Shown here: piece after piece, positions 49,611-61,950 of the stretch
Layout: every line of letters begins with the position of its first letter
How positions within the stretch are numbered: position 1 is the first letter of the stretch
Source of the DNA: Glossina fuscipes
Lineage: Eukaryota > Arthropoda > Insecta > Diptera > Glossinidae
Assembly (NCBI RefSeq): GCF_014805625.2
Contig: NW_023998414.1
Span: 17,225,900 to 17,289,899 of the forward strand
Length of the DNA: 64,000 bases
Reading direction: 5' to 3'
Notes under the pieces: generated by a model
The model's input: the letters and a program-made list of their open reading frames with translations, nothing else
The model's database searches: none
Told to the model about the DNA's origin: nothing
Program-made: the position numbers and the translations under genes

Positions 49611-52309
49611 CCAATGGCCGCCCTTCTCCGACTATAATGTTCTTACTTGTTTAAGCAACATCTTTCTTCTTTGTTTTGTGTTTGTACTAACTGAGTAGTG
49701 TAGTGAAATAGTGAAAAGTTTGTCTATTTTTCAAGCCCGGACTTAATAAATCGATTCAAGTCGTCTAACGCTAATTGCTGCGGGCTGCTCAAAGATTCAT
49801 AGACTGTGTCTTCTATATGCGCTTTCACCGGCACGGAACAAAGCAATCAGGCATATGTATGTGTTCAATGAATCTAAAAGTATTTCTGATGTGTTTTTCT
49901 TAAGCGAAAACGTAAACGAAATGATAAAATTAATATACTCCCATCTTCTAGTGGTACGACTGGCATGAAAATACAGAATTTTTTTTTTTTTTTTTGTTTA
50001 CTATTATGTACGCGGTTTATGTGTAACTATACAATAATATTTAAGTAAATTTATTACAATAAATAAATAAGTAAATGATGGCTTAAATAAGTTAAATTGA
50101 TAAGATGAACACTTAAAACAAAAATGTATATATTTTAACAATTTTTAATATAACTCTTATGCGCATATATGTATATATGTATGGATTTATTTACTTACGC
50201 TATTCATATAATATAATATAATGCAAAAGATGTACATATTTGCTTATTTGCGCCGATAATTTAAAACGTTATAGCACATTATTCAATCTGCGTTTAATTC
50301 GTAAGCCGGATCAAGTTAGAGGTTGTAAGCCTTAGCAGAAACTAAAATTAGTTTCAATTAGCAAAATATTGTCACGAGTTTTCGCTAAAAAATTGACGAT
50401 TTAAGTATTTCTTTAAACTTGGTAATGAAAATTCTCCACAACTTTGCTGCTTATAGCGGTTTCATAAGAACAAGAAAAAAAAAAAAAAAAAAAAAAAAAT
50501 TTAATTTTTTTTAATTTACAGGCCATTTTTTTCTTTTTTTTTTTTTTTTTCGTTTTTTTTTTTTTTTTTGTTGTTTTTTGGTTATCGCATAACAAATAAA
50601 GTTTAAGAAAAGTAGACTTTAGTTTTATGCTTTACGTTGCAGCGGACCGTTCTTTGTGTTACCTCGATGCCTCGATGAATATGTTGCGCAATTGACTTAT
50701 TCCTTCTTTCATGTTCTTTCAATTTGGCCCATATCAGACGACATGTGAATTTTCTAACCTAAGATAATAGGGATTTGTACTGCTTAATTCTGAATATTCA
50801 ATATCATTCGCCATTACTTCGCTTAAGGGATCTTCTTTCAACATGCTAAGACACGTACGTTTTAAAGTAATCGTTTCTGATTCCGAAATTTGATTGGAAA
50901 TATGAATTTAAAAGTCCCCATTTTAAAAGATGTGCAATCGCGCAACTATAAAATTTTGATTTATTCGGTTATAAAATGGGATGAGTTATGACGCGAACTT
51001 CCTACAATGACAATAGTATGCAAGCAGTAAAACTGGTATTTCTCTTGGGACGGACCTTACAAATCTTATAATTAGGGTGTTCGCCAGAATTTTATTCTCT
51101 GCAATCACTTTATCGAGCCGTTAAAGACCCTGTTTTGGACTAATATTTTATACAGCTCTCATAAATGATCGTTCATGATGTTCATATAATTTACATAGTT
51201 CGCATAGAGTTTGAGTCTCTTTTTCTCTTTAGCCAGTAACTAATACATTACTGAAGACGTTATCGACGTTTCGATTTGATTTGTCCCAATAAGGTTATGT
51301 TTCATGAGGGCAGTATCATCATATTAAATATGGTAAGAAGTAAGTTCAAGTAGTTTCTTTGCTTATCGCATAGATCAATATCATTTTTGGCCTTTTTATA
51401 GGTAGCTTGACCTTTTGCAAGACATTTATTATTTCATTAATTTTCACTATGCTTGGTAAAGATAATGAAAGGTCGTGGTTGTGCATATGATAACACTTTT
51501 AGAAAACATACGATTTTAGGGATTCTTGAATAAATCACACTATAATGGTTCTTGAGTGCACCATGTCTTATGTAAACTTATTATTATGTTAGGATAAGGC
51601 TTTGCTCTGAGCTCCTAAATCAAAGAATTTCGTGCAATGTTTTCATTAAGACGAAAACATTGCATAAGAAAGCTAATAGGACAGCGGGTTTCAGCGAACT
51701 ATTGTTTCTCAAGGGTAACAGCTGTTATGCTTACTATACATTAGGCATATTAAAGATTGGTGGCTCAAACTATTACCTCTTTTCCAGTTTTGAAGCTGTA
51801 AAAAGAAAAATTACAATTTTTACTTTACGCATTCATAGACGAGCAAGAGATGAGGATAAATTGTAAATAAGTCCGTCTGACATTTAATAGGACTCATTCA
51901 TTGATTTCAATTAAAAAGCGGTACGAAAGAAGGGGATTAAAGGGGATTACCAATCAAAGCAAATATTCGTTTTAATTGACTGGCCATCCTGGATGTAAGC
52001 GATGTAAAATCGGACCTTCCAACTGAGATGGAAATGCAAAATTTCATGTTTGTACGGTTTGTTCTCTATTTTCTTTTTCAATATCAAGACTGTTTCATAT
52101 TATTTTCTTTGTCTTTTACCACACACACACACACACACACACACGCATATATGTATATATATATAACAAAATTACATAAAAAGGAAAATCCAATTTTAAA
52201 AACAAAATGTTAAATGTATAGCATTGTTTCGGACGGAGGATATGGAACTTCCCTGTGTAATCCATACCATTTGTGACAACACCTACAAGGACTTAAAATA
52301 AATCCAATA
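49611..52309. other. gene-poor DNA
   Basis: No gene recognised. Homopolymer runs are T at 49979-49995, A at 50475-50498, and T at 50531-50570. The segment 50640-51200 is balanced in composition but shows no motif. A (CA)n run lies at 52120-52144. Confidence 0.4.
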
Positions 52310-52555
52310 TTTTTACTATACCGATTGGTGTAGAATCACCTTCTGAACCGTTTTGAGCTTGCCAGCCTGTCTACCCGCCTGTATATCTTGTCTTTTCGTG
52401 TTCAGCCTACCCGTCACAATTTTTGAGATATTTAGATGAGCTTTGTCACATGTTCACACACACGTTTTACCTCACGGGCGAACGCTACTGAAAATGCTTC
52501 GGATCCGATATTTATTGTTAATGTTATGCCGTGGTCCACCATAGTGCTTTTACTT
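52310..52555 (-). mobile_element. ATACCCTACAC-ended DNA element, reverse fragment
   Basis: CACAATTTTTGAGATATTTA, GAACGCTACTGAAAATGCTT, CGGATCCGATATTTATTGTT and CCGTGGTCCACCATAGTG match the reverse family interior. Confidence 0.6.
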
Positions 52556-52669
52556 GTTTCCAATCTGTTTGAGACGTAAATTTTTGAATTTTAAGAAGCA
52601 GCTTCACGACTGCTCAGAAGATTAATGTTTTCCCCTAAAATTTATATGCGGACTAGCTTTTAGGCTATG

Positions 52670-52700
<31 letters not shown>

Positions 52701-53786
52701 GCAAAGCAAACACGCAAGCATACATAGAACAATGGGGAAAAGATTATCTAATATGTAAGAGGCGGACCAGATACCAGAATTGTGAGGCCAAAGTGACTTT
52801 GCACCGTTATCAGTATTTCTCACATCATACATGCTGGGCTGGGAATAATGATATAAATGAAAGAAAGAAAAGTTATAATAATAAGTCACATACACATGTC
52901 TCTTGTTGATCTGCCGCTGTGTTCTCTTTGTGTTAAAAGATGCCTTTTTATTTTTGTTAGAAATTTTGTAAAACTTAATAAATAATTCAATAATCAAAAT
53001 GTGTGTGTGTATGCGCACCTTGGAAGGTATTCATGTGTATTTGTTTTTCGACATTTTTTGTATTCTTTCATTCTTTAAACACATCTCACATAATATATGC
53101 GTCCGTTTTTTTAATTGTAAACATTATTGTGATGTTCAGTTCTTGAATTGAAAATATGCACATATCTCTACCTATATGTTATATAGATATGGCAATAATT
53201 GTTTTTTATATATTTATTCTACTTAGTATGTTTTAATAGTTGTTGTGCTACCCTAACATTAAATTAAATATTATTGTTTTTATTATTTTCATTGGATTTT
53301 TGGGTATAAAAGTGGATGTGTGTGTATCTGTTTATGAACGAATTGCTTAAAACTATTTTATGTGTATATACATATGTACATGCATATGTACATACACATC
53401 TATACGCGGTGCATATGTACGCAACTTCTATATCAAGTCCATTCATCGTCTGCAATGGCATTTGAATATAATATATAAAAGCTGCACATACATGCATGCA
53501 CATACGTGTTCTTTAAAATATGCCTCACATACGTATATGCACTATTTTCAGTATTGTATTCTTTCTCTTTCTTCCTGTTCTAATTAGATGATACAAATTG
53601 TTAGAAAAGAAGTCAGCATAACTTTGCACACTTTTTCTTCTATATGTGATGTTTTTTTTTGTTTTGTTTTTTTTTTGTTTTTTGTGACAACTGAAAATAG
53701 CGCAGTTAAAGAATTTTACCTGAGATAACCGCATTTCAATACTTATACGATTTCGACAAACGCAAATAGCATATTGAACGACTTAC
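52556..53786. other. AT-rich DNA, probably 3' part of the - strand gene
   Basis: Contains (CA)n at 52669-52688 and T-rich runs at 53640-53680 (A-rich on the - strand). Candidate acceptors for the next - strand exon lie 67 bases (ATCTCAG) and about 102 bases (ATTTTCAG) after the donor at 53786. Each would open a short terminal exon. I cannot choose between them. Confidence 0.35.
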
Positions 53787-54762
53787 TGTTTTTGGTTTCG
53801 TCAAAGTTGTGTATCACTGGAGAAGTGTAGTCAAGAAATTTGCATTTCGCGTGTATTTTTAAGTATCTGCATCGCCTCTGGCTGTCATGTATTCGGTAAA
53901 TTACGTTCGACTGTGGTGACTGTGGCGGCACTACGATAATTTTGGGTTGTCGATTAGACACTATTTCGAGAAAGCTTTACAATTGGCTAATTGAGAAATA
54001 GTGTTGTTTGAGTTGCTTTTACACATGGGCTCTCTTTTCCGAGTGAATTTATTAGTTGAGGCGGAGACAGCGACTGGTACCGATGCCGAGGTGGTCATAA
54101 ACGATGTTGTAGCTTCAGTGGCGAATATCGTAGGTGAAAATGAGAAAGACTGCGGCATGATTGTATATTGCACTGATGGTGACGATGCGCTCATTGAGAA
54201 GGACGATGTGGTCGACATTTGCGGTAACGGTGTTGGTTGTTGCACGGTAGTTGAAGTAAGAAGTAGTTGGGACGACGATGTTGACTCCGGTGAATTTGTG
54301 TTGGTTTCAGCATCTTCAGCAATAACAGTTTCTATAATTCGTAACGATTCTGGTGGTCCTCGCTTGGGAATAATGAAACTGTTTAGAGGCCTCTCGTACG
54401 TTCGCAATATTGTTGGCTGCCTTTGCTGTTGATTTTGCAAGTAATCCGAAACGTTGCTAAGAGCGATGTTACTAACCGACGGTGCTACTGTTGATAGCGT
54501 AATTGCGCTCTTGATGTTGAGATGGGGAAGTGCATGAGGCTTTTGTGTGTTGAGGGCATTCATTTCGATATCAACTGCGGAACGGTGTTCTTCTATTCAG
54601 CTGCCATACTTATTGGAAGAGGTGTAATTATTAACTGCAGATCCGTTAGACGACATATGAGTGTCAGGCACTAAATGTGGAGTTCTACTAGATATAGGTG
54701 GCAATATAGGACTTGTTGGCCAATGGTATGTAGCAGCAACATTATTGGATGAGGGAACACTT
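53787..54762 (-). CDS. Ser/Thr/Pro-rich protein of unknown function, partial
   Basis: Two exons are well supported. Exon A runs from an ATG at 54563 down to 54023 and is rich in Ser, Thr, Pro, Gln and Asn (for example TSSFSMSASSPSVQYTIMPQ), with a more conserved-looking core, YERPLNSFIIPKRGPPESL. A 62 bp intron (54022-53961) joins it in frame to exon B (53960-53787: LSNRQPKIIVVPPQSPQSN), which ends at a strong GTAAGT donor. Without that splice, exon A would stop at 53961. Upstream, 54762-54600 follows a good acceptor (TTTTTGCATAG) and is also coding-like (ends NNYTSSNKYGS). It meets an in-frame TGA 33 bases before the ATG. Either another intron removes the TGA (for example donor GTAGAACT, acceptor CTGAATAG), or that part is an alternative end or 5' UTR. 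No domain recognised; low-complexity composition suggests a nuclear or regulatory protein, but that is a guess. Confidence 0.6.
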
Positions 54763-55594
54763 CTATGCAAAAAGCAGTTTGGTCTTGATTAATATAGAAT
54801 TATATACAACAACAACATTAAACAAGATCACAACATTTCTTATTTTTTTGTTATATCTTTTGTTTTGTTTCTTTAAATTATTTTACACTGAATTAAGCAT
54901 GCTTAGTGAGAGAAAAGAAGAAAGATGTTAAAAGAGAGAAAGCCACACAGAAAGATTGAAAAAGAGAAAAATTCAATGATCGTTATATGACGGAAATGCA
55001 TAAATGAATACGTAAACGTGTTATGGATTTCTGAATAAACAAAAGAAATATATATGTACATATCCTTTCGTGGTGGTTCTTTGCAAAAAAGTATAGTGCG
55101 CCCGCCCTAAATTCTTTGCAAATTGACATTTCAAGTGCAACAACTTGTTGCTTACATTTTCCAGTACGATTACCTAACAGTGCGTAGTATCGCCGCTTGT
55201 TTGCACCTTGATTTTGTGAGAAAGCACTTATTTATAGACTTTTGCCTACAGTTTGGACACGACGATAGTCACTTGCTTTTATCTTAGCTTGACTTTCATG
55301 CTCGTGTTCGAATATTCATCGCTTTTAAGCATTTAAGATTTCTGATGTTTGCGCTTCAAGTCTTGGAAGCCCTATCTTGAGGTTTATTCTTAAGGGATCT
55401 TAGAATCGATTCGAGTATCGGTAATACATATGGGTAATAACTATCAAAATATTCTCAATAAATTTTTAGCCACTATTTACGCACATATTTAAAAGTGTAC
55501 GTACATATTCAAAAGTGCTTGGTTCGATTCGAGCGCGCGATTTAATCGTTTAGGGGTCCTATTCATCTCTTACATAGCGATTGCAGCAAATTTT
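54763..55594. other. intron or intergenic DNA of the - strand gene
   Basis: AT-rich. A polypyrimidine tract just 3' of 54763 on the - strand supports the acceptor. No further exon identified upstream. Confidence 0.35.
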
Positions 55595-56035
55595 ATTTTC
55601 AATATCTTGCAAGTTGGAGTGCGTTATTGCACACTTTTTCATTTTCATACGGGCTGTAATGCAATGGTGTCGACAAAGAAAACTAGCGAGATTTATGAAG
55701 ATGTATTCAAGTCAACAAGATGGATCGTTGCTGCTGATTATGATCTCCGTGACAGGCCTCGAAATGGATGACCTGTCGCTTTTGAAAATAACGCCTTCAA
55801 ATCTCTAGAGGGAGCTAATCGAAAATCAACTATATCTCTATAGGAACTATCGAGAAATCTTGGATCGACTTGGTCAACTATACGTAGACGCCTAGGCGGA
55901 ATTGGAAAGGCAAACAGGCAAAGAATGCTGGTAAAGCATCAACTATCTGAGACAAGAATGAGAATATTTGTCAACCAATTTGCACTTTATTGCTACCCAG
56001 ATTTCGTAGAGATACGTTTCTTAATAGCAAATGAT
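55595..56035 (+). pseudogene. mariner-family transposase fragment (N-terminal)
   Basis: Across shifting frames the translation shows YCTLFHFHTGCNA, STKKTSEIYEDVFKS, DYDLRDRPRNG (the family's D-L-x-DxPRSGRP block), RELIEN, then an HTH-like NLGSTWSTIRRRLGGIGK and LVKHQLSETRMRIFVNQFAL. This order is that of the N-terminal DNA-binding half of mariner transposases. The catalytic half is not seen downstream. Several stops and frameshifts make it inactive. It differs from the copy at 20.3 kb, so it may be another lineage. Confidence 0.65.
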
Positions 56036-58590
56036 AACATAAGATGTTCCAAGCTATAACTTTCTGAAAATTAAATCGTAATATGAATTTTCAAATCTAG
56101 CTTATTAAGGAGGCACCTTGCGTCATATTTTGCTTCACGACCTGTGGATTTCTATAAACCGGGGATTGAAAATTCGCACCATTTATAGCAGACTGTCCTT
56201 GATCATATGACGTGGATAGCAACATAAAAAGTTAAGAAATAAAGACTTGAATTAACAGCAAAGTTGATCTAAGATTTCAAAGTAATTGATTGCCTTAATG
56301 ATTGATTACCAGCGATTGTTAACCGATTCAGAATGTTGTCGTTATGAAGAAGAAAATGAAATTAGGAAAAATCTTTTACACAGGAACAAATCTCCTTCTC
56401 TAATGGACGCAAAGCCTGTATGATTGCACTTACGCGTGCAGTTGAACTTAAATTTCAATCAAATCGAAGGAAGAGTTACTTAAGTGTCGACATTAATGAC
56501 GCCAATAACATATGATTGAAACGTTATGATAACTGTAAAAGGGCGTGACGAATTTGTCTAGCAGAGATATTTACTAGATGTGTAAACATACAAGCGGAAT
56601 TTGCGTAGAGACCGCACTAACACCTCGTGTAAAGGACATATGTGCCTGCAGTTGTGTTTTTTTCTTTTGTAGCTTGGACATCTGGCAACAAGCAGCAGTC
56701 GTAACATTGATACCCAACACTGCGAACAACACAGAATTGATTTCAACGGTTCGGTGTTCGAAAAACGAGCACGAACTATCAAAAAAGGTTATATCATGTG
56801 GTATTTTTCTAGGGCATTTGCTCATGCGTATGTCGGAACATTGAAGTTCCCGCCCATGCGGCTTACTCATTAAACGCGAGTTCTTCCGATTACCGCTTGT
56901 TTCTACATCTATGTACATCTATGGAACACGCATTCGCTGAAAATGATCCAACCAACAGTTTCCCTTAAAACAACAGCAATAGTTTTTTTGGCAAATTGTC
57001 AGACAAATGGGCAAAATATATAGCTAGCGATCGGCAATACTTCTAATAAAATATTTGTTATAATTTTGATGCAATAAGCATGTACGGTACATACAAAAAT
57101 TTCGATCCTTAATGCGGTCAGCGTCGTGAAAATTGTACTTTCCTACGTATGGGCCAAACAAAGTTTTATCGGCAATGTTAAGCCGTGACTTTTGTTTGTC
57201 TGTAGAATGACAGATTTCGTCTGATTATTTGTTGCTTACTTTTTTATCTTAAAGTAAGATATATAGTATTTCAACACTTTAAAAGGCAAGGGGAAGTAGA
57301 TTAGGTTCGCCCTGCGTTGGCTGAGCGAAATTGTTTTTACAACAGTTAAGAAGTTTTAGCGCTCGCGACTTTTTCTGAAATAATTTCAGAATTATTTCGA
57401 ATCCTATTAACAAATCATCAAGATTAAGAGACCTTGCAGTATAGTAGAACAGAGTTTTCCTTGCATTTATTAAAGATCATGTGAAGGTTCGATGGATTCA
57501 TTGGCAAGCAATCTGTTTAGTTCATGAGGTACGATTATTGCTTCTGATACAATTACAAAAATTTTAAAATGTTTTGTTACGGAAATCCCAATTCCAATTC
57601 ATTCCAGCTAATTAATTTTTCCAAAAATAATAAATTCCCTTGACGGGGAAAGCCCAAGTACTTATTCGCGCCGCGTCATGCAGCTGCGGGCCGACGAAAA
57701 AGATTGGCAGGAAGGCAGGTTAGCGGACTAAAAATGAAGCCATGAACTTAGGTAATAGTAATATGCTTGTCAAAATTTATATAACTAGAATATTTGCGGA
57801 AGGTAGAATTAGTCAGACAAGAACATTTGAGTCGAAAAAGAAGGTTAGAGTTGAGAAGTCAATAATATTGCCAAAGCAAAGTGTAAATAGTCCTATCCTT
57901 AAACAAATTGATTATGAACAGAAGAGTCTTGCAGTGAAAACGTGCATATGCATTTCTCTTAGAAAAACCACTATCTAGCGATACGAATCGTATCCGAGAA
58001 AAGCGAATTTCGTAACAATATGAATGCCTGAGAGGGTCTTGCAAAACATGAGCTGGATTGATGACCAAGCATGTCATTGCCAGTTTAATTATCTGCCATC
58101 GTAGGCAATAGAGACGGTTTTCACTCAATGGAAACGGCGCAACGTTGTGTATATGTAGACGAGCAAGGTAAGAAAGTGCTGCAATGGCAAAGGGCCTGCA
58201 ATCTTCTTAGAAAAAGTAAGTAAGCCTTAAACAAAAAATTTTTTGAGTATCAGGGAAAGGAGAGCGCCAGGCTTCTCACACATTCTTTAGATTGACATTT
58301 GTTGATTACTTTTCTGTTGCCATAATTCGATAAATTCTGCTTTAATGCATAAAACATTATTTAATAAGCTATGTTACGGATAACTTATATATAGCCATCA
58401 TCTCTATGATCTTTAGATAGTACCAAGTTTCCAACGAAATGGATCAAAGTTTATTGACATTTCGAGCATTAGTTGAGAAATAACAGTTGTTTTCGTGATG
58501 CTGCCTACGAAACGCAGCTTTTTCCAATGTTCTACAAAAAAAGGAAGCTTCAGTAAACCAACATCAATGATGTGTTACGTTGTTGTGTAG
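56036..58590. other. intergenic, no gene recognised
   Basis: The region 56560-56920 is open in frames on both strands for 75-114 codons, but translations are Cys/Ser-rich and match nothing I know. 57640-57740 is less AT-rich, without a motif. Confidence 0.35.
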
Positions 58591-59432
58591 TGGGTATGAT
58601 GTGTATATCAAAAATTGGCACAGATTTGCTTACATTTGAATGATTAATAAAAACATAGTTACCAACTGGTGATCTTTTCTTCCGTCCCAAAAAACCACAA
58701 ATTAGCTTTTTTCGCAATAGACGAGCTTCTCTTCATGAGAGACCCTATATATACATGGTGCGATCGAAAAAATAGATGTATGTGATCAAAATTCCTTATA
58801 CTTGGCTTGCTAAGGACAAATTCTTATTGTAAAATATCTTGTTTAGACCGTTTGGGCTTATAAAGCCTTCTTTTTCATTAGAATCCCTATATGAGTTGAA
58901 ATCAAATATGTGGACCCCCGATAAAGTTAATTTTAATGTCAAATTATTATTATTGATAGTTTTCATCAAGAATTATCGAAAATTAGGCCTTTTTACCTTT
59001 TTAATTTCTGTAGGAACGTTGACATGGCAAGGAGATTAAACAATTGCTCCATCCGATCCAAAGTTTTCACACCACTTTACAATGCCAAAATACTATTGAT
59101 AAGCGACTTTTGTCGCGAAATTCAAAAAATTACAATGTTTTGTCAATATAAGGCGTGAGTTGGGGAGCGGTTGAAAGTATCCAAACCATTTTTGATAAGT
59201 TTCGTCCTTATGCCAAACCACATTAGTGGACCAAACCTCTTCAAAATATATCGAAAATCACGACCACGACGGTTGAATGTGAGAATACGGGGACAGATTT
59301 CAGGCGGACAGATAGAGCTTAGATCGATTCAGAAAATGAATTTCGATTACAGCTGGTCTATCTTAAGTCCTTCTGGGTGTCACAACCGTCCGCGCAATTT
59401 TTTTATATTTGTACCACAAATGGTGGGAAGCA
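58591..59432 (+). mobile_element. ATACCCTACAC-ended DNA element, near full length
   Basis: Starts near GTTGTGTAGTGGGTATGATG and ends TTGTACCACAAATGGTGGGA. Internal blocks: TGAGAGACCCTATATATACA, TTAATTTTAATGTCAAATTA, TTGCTCCATCCGATCCAAAG, CAGATAGAGCTTAGATCGAT and TCTTAAGTCCTTCTGGGTGT. Confidence 0.7.
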
Positions 59433-61127
59433 TAGAGACACCTGATTAAATACAGGATTAGTAGAATGTCAAAATGTTAAATGTTCGCCTGTTCAAATCT
59501 CATTATGATGGAGCATACGTGATCACATCTATAGTCGGACGGTCGGTCGGTAAAAACGTAACGCTCCCAGTTGAGTCTCCACCCACTATGCTGCGGCATA
59601 GTCTCATATCTCTTTGTCTTTTCTCACTTCTTTTTGAACGTTACCATATTATACCTAGTGTGGCCATTGCCTGAGCGGTCATATTAAAAAAACGAACAAT
59701 TCGTAATTTCAAAATGAAAGGACCCGAAAAATGTGCAAGAAAGAAACAATAGAGGGCAAGTTGAAGATGTTAGGAAAATAATAAAAAGAAAGAGTGTTTA
59801 TAATATAATCCAATCCAGAATTAAATCAAAGCGGGCTAGCAGAAATTTTCAAAATATTCAGCTAAAAACGAAGCAATACACGTATAGGTCTACTATTTTT
59901 TTTTTTGGAACACGTCCATTTTGTTTTATCTGTACTTTGTACAACTATTTCTAGAAAATCCCGTCAATTTGACGAAAAGATTTTGTCAATCAACATAGCC
60001 GCAGAAATGAAGATAGGATGCTGAACTATAGCACAAACATGCCTTGATCGATTAACAATATCAGATTGAAAAATGGGCGTAATCTCTTTTTTTACACACC
60101 TACAGTGCAGAAGAAACTAGAAAAACCTAGGAAACAGCGAGAAATTTTTGAAATCTTCCTCTATAACTGCCAACCCAACGGTGAACATACTTCTGAGCAA
60201 CTGCTATCTAAATAATCGACAGAACTACTTGCATGTCCAGGCAATATTAAATCGGTTCGCCATGGTTCGTGCAGGCAGCTTAGACCTCACAAATAACTTA
60301 CACAGCCGCCCAGAATCAGTTCAATCTGTATCAATAATGACGAACTAAGTGTCAATGTTGAGTGTGACCCCATTTAGAGTGGCTATGGATTATCGTTGAA
60401 ATTTACTGTTCGCAAACAAACAATATTTACTTATTTATAGCTTAAGTGACTAAAGTGAAAACGTAGTTTTTCTACAAATTTCATCCTTGACGACCTGATT
60501 TATATATGTATATACATAAATAATAATAATGATCAAGAATATAAAAGTACGAATATTAGAACATGGTGAAAGGAAAAAGTGAACATATAAATATGGTGTA
60601 CGGATATGGAGACGTTAGAGTAGAGAAACATAAAGAACCTAAGAAGAGATATGAAAGCATAAATATAAAAATATGAAAGATGCGGGAATATTATATGAGA
60701 CTGCAGTTGTGTGAATGCAAAAAGAAACTAAACTATAAAGATGTTAAGGTAAAACAATATATGTGAGAATATGAACAGTAAGAAGATTTCAATATGAGAA
60801 TAAAATTATTACGATATGAAGAAATTAGTATTCAGATACGAAACCATGAAAAGGCGATTATTAAAATGCGTAGATTTATTGAGAATTACGAACGGCACAG
60901 TATTACACACGTTCGTTCACAACACAACACCGCTCCTATACACAGTCTATTCGTCCTATCGAAACTGTTATCCTTAAAAGCCGATACAAAAAGATTCAAC
61001 GAACCATTGTATGATACTGACAATTACGCTACAATGACCAAGGGAAAGTGCTCAGTGATATTGCAAAAAAAAACAAAAAAAAAAAAAAGACTTAAGAATG
61101 CAATAGTCGGGCAAGACAGCAGATTAG
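59433..61127. other. intergenic, low-complexity in part
   Basis: No gene recognised. 60540-60860 is purine-rich on + with loosely repeated ATATGAA/ATATAAA/GAATATG units. Open frames there are Lys/Arg/Ile-rich low complexity. A-run at 61065-61088. Confidence 0.4.
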
Positions 61128-61950
61128 ATACACTACACCACTTCGCTTAATATGGCCATACCTCCAATTTCTTAAAAATACGCGACACATTACATTACAT
61201 TACATTATTTTTAAGGAAATGCATAATTTTCTTGAAAGGCCTCATACTGGGTGATTCCATTTAAATTTAGCGAACAAAGATTTTATTATTTTCCATCATA
61301 AGCTTCTGTCAAAACAAATCATAAATTAGACTTTGCGCCATGCAAGGTTTTGCTTTCATAAGAGCCTGTATATACGACGTGGTCCGTAAATAGACCTACG
61401 TTGTCCAAATTTGGTGGGGTTAATTTTTATGCCGAATTATTATTATGACAGAATTTTTAGCAAAAAGTATAGAAAATGAGGCCTTTTTACCATATAAAGA
61501 TTCAGTTTCTGTATGAATGGTTTTAGGGCAAAGCGCTTAAAGAATTGCCCTATCCGATCCAAAGTTTTCACACCAATTTAGAATGCCGAAATACTATCGC
61601 TATATGATTTTTAGCGCAAAATTCTAAAAGTTACAATCTTATTTCTTATAAGGACTTATCAAAATAAGACGTTATATGGGGAGTGGTCGAAAAAGTGGTC
61701 CGCTCCGAATCATTTTTAAGAGCGTTTGTCCTTAGGCAGAAATACGTAATTGTACTAAGTTTTAAAAAATTAGTTCGAAAATTGCGATCTGTAGGGTGAA
61801 CATAAAAATATTTGACCAAATATCAGATGGGCAGGCGGACAGACAAGTCCTGGTATGATAAAAGGTGGGCTTATGTCAACATGTTCTGGGTGCTACACAC
61901 GTTCGCATACACTTGATATACCCTGTATCCTGTAGTTGTGTAAAGTACAA
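61128..61950 (+). mobile_element. ATACCCTACAC-ended DNA element, near full length
   Basis: 823 bp from ATACACTACACCACTTCGCTT to ATATACCCTGTATCCTGTAG and TTGTGTAAAGTAC. It carries nearly every internal block of the 814 bp copy (TTTTGCTTTCATAAGAGCCT, TGCCCTATCCGATCCAAAGT, AGTGGTCGAAAAAGTGGTCC, GATAAAAGGTGGGC). Confidence 0.75.

Noticed and set aside
54001..54432. 143-codon + strand open frame rich in Val/Asp/Gly
   Set aside because: Antisense shadow of the - strand Ser/Thr/Pro-rich exon; the - strand has matching splice sites.
56558..56918. Overlapping 75-114-codon frames on both strands
   Set aside because: No recognisable motif, no splice context, and open on both strands at once, which is more consistent with chance.
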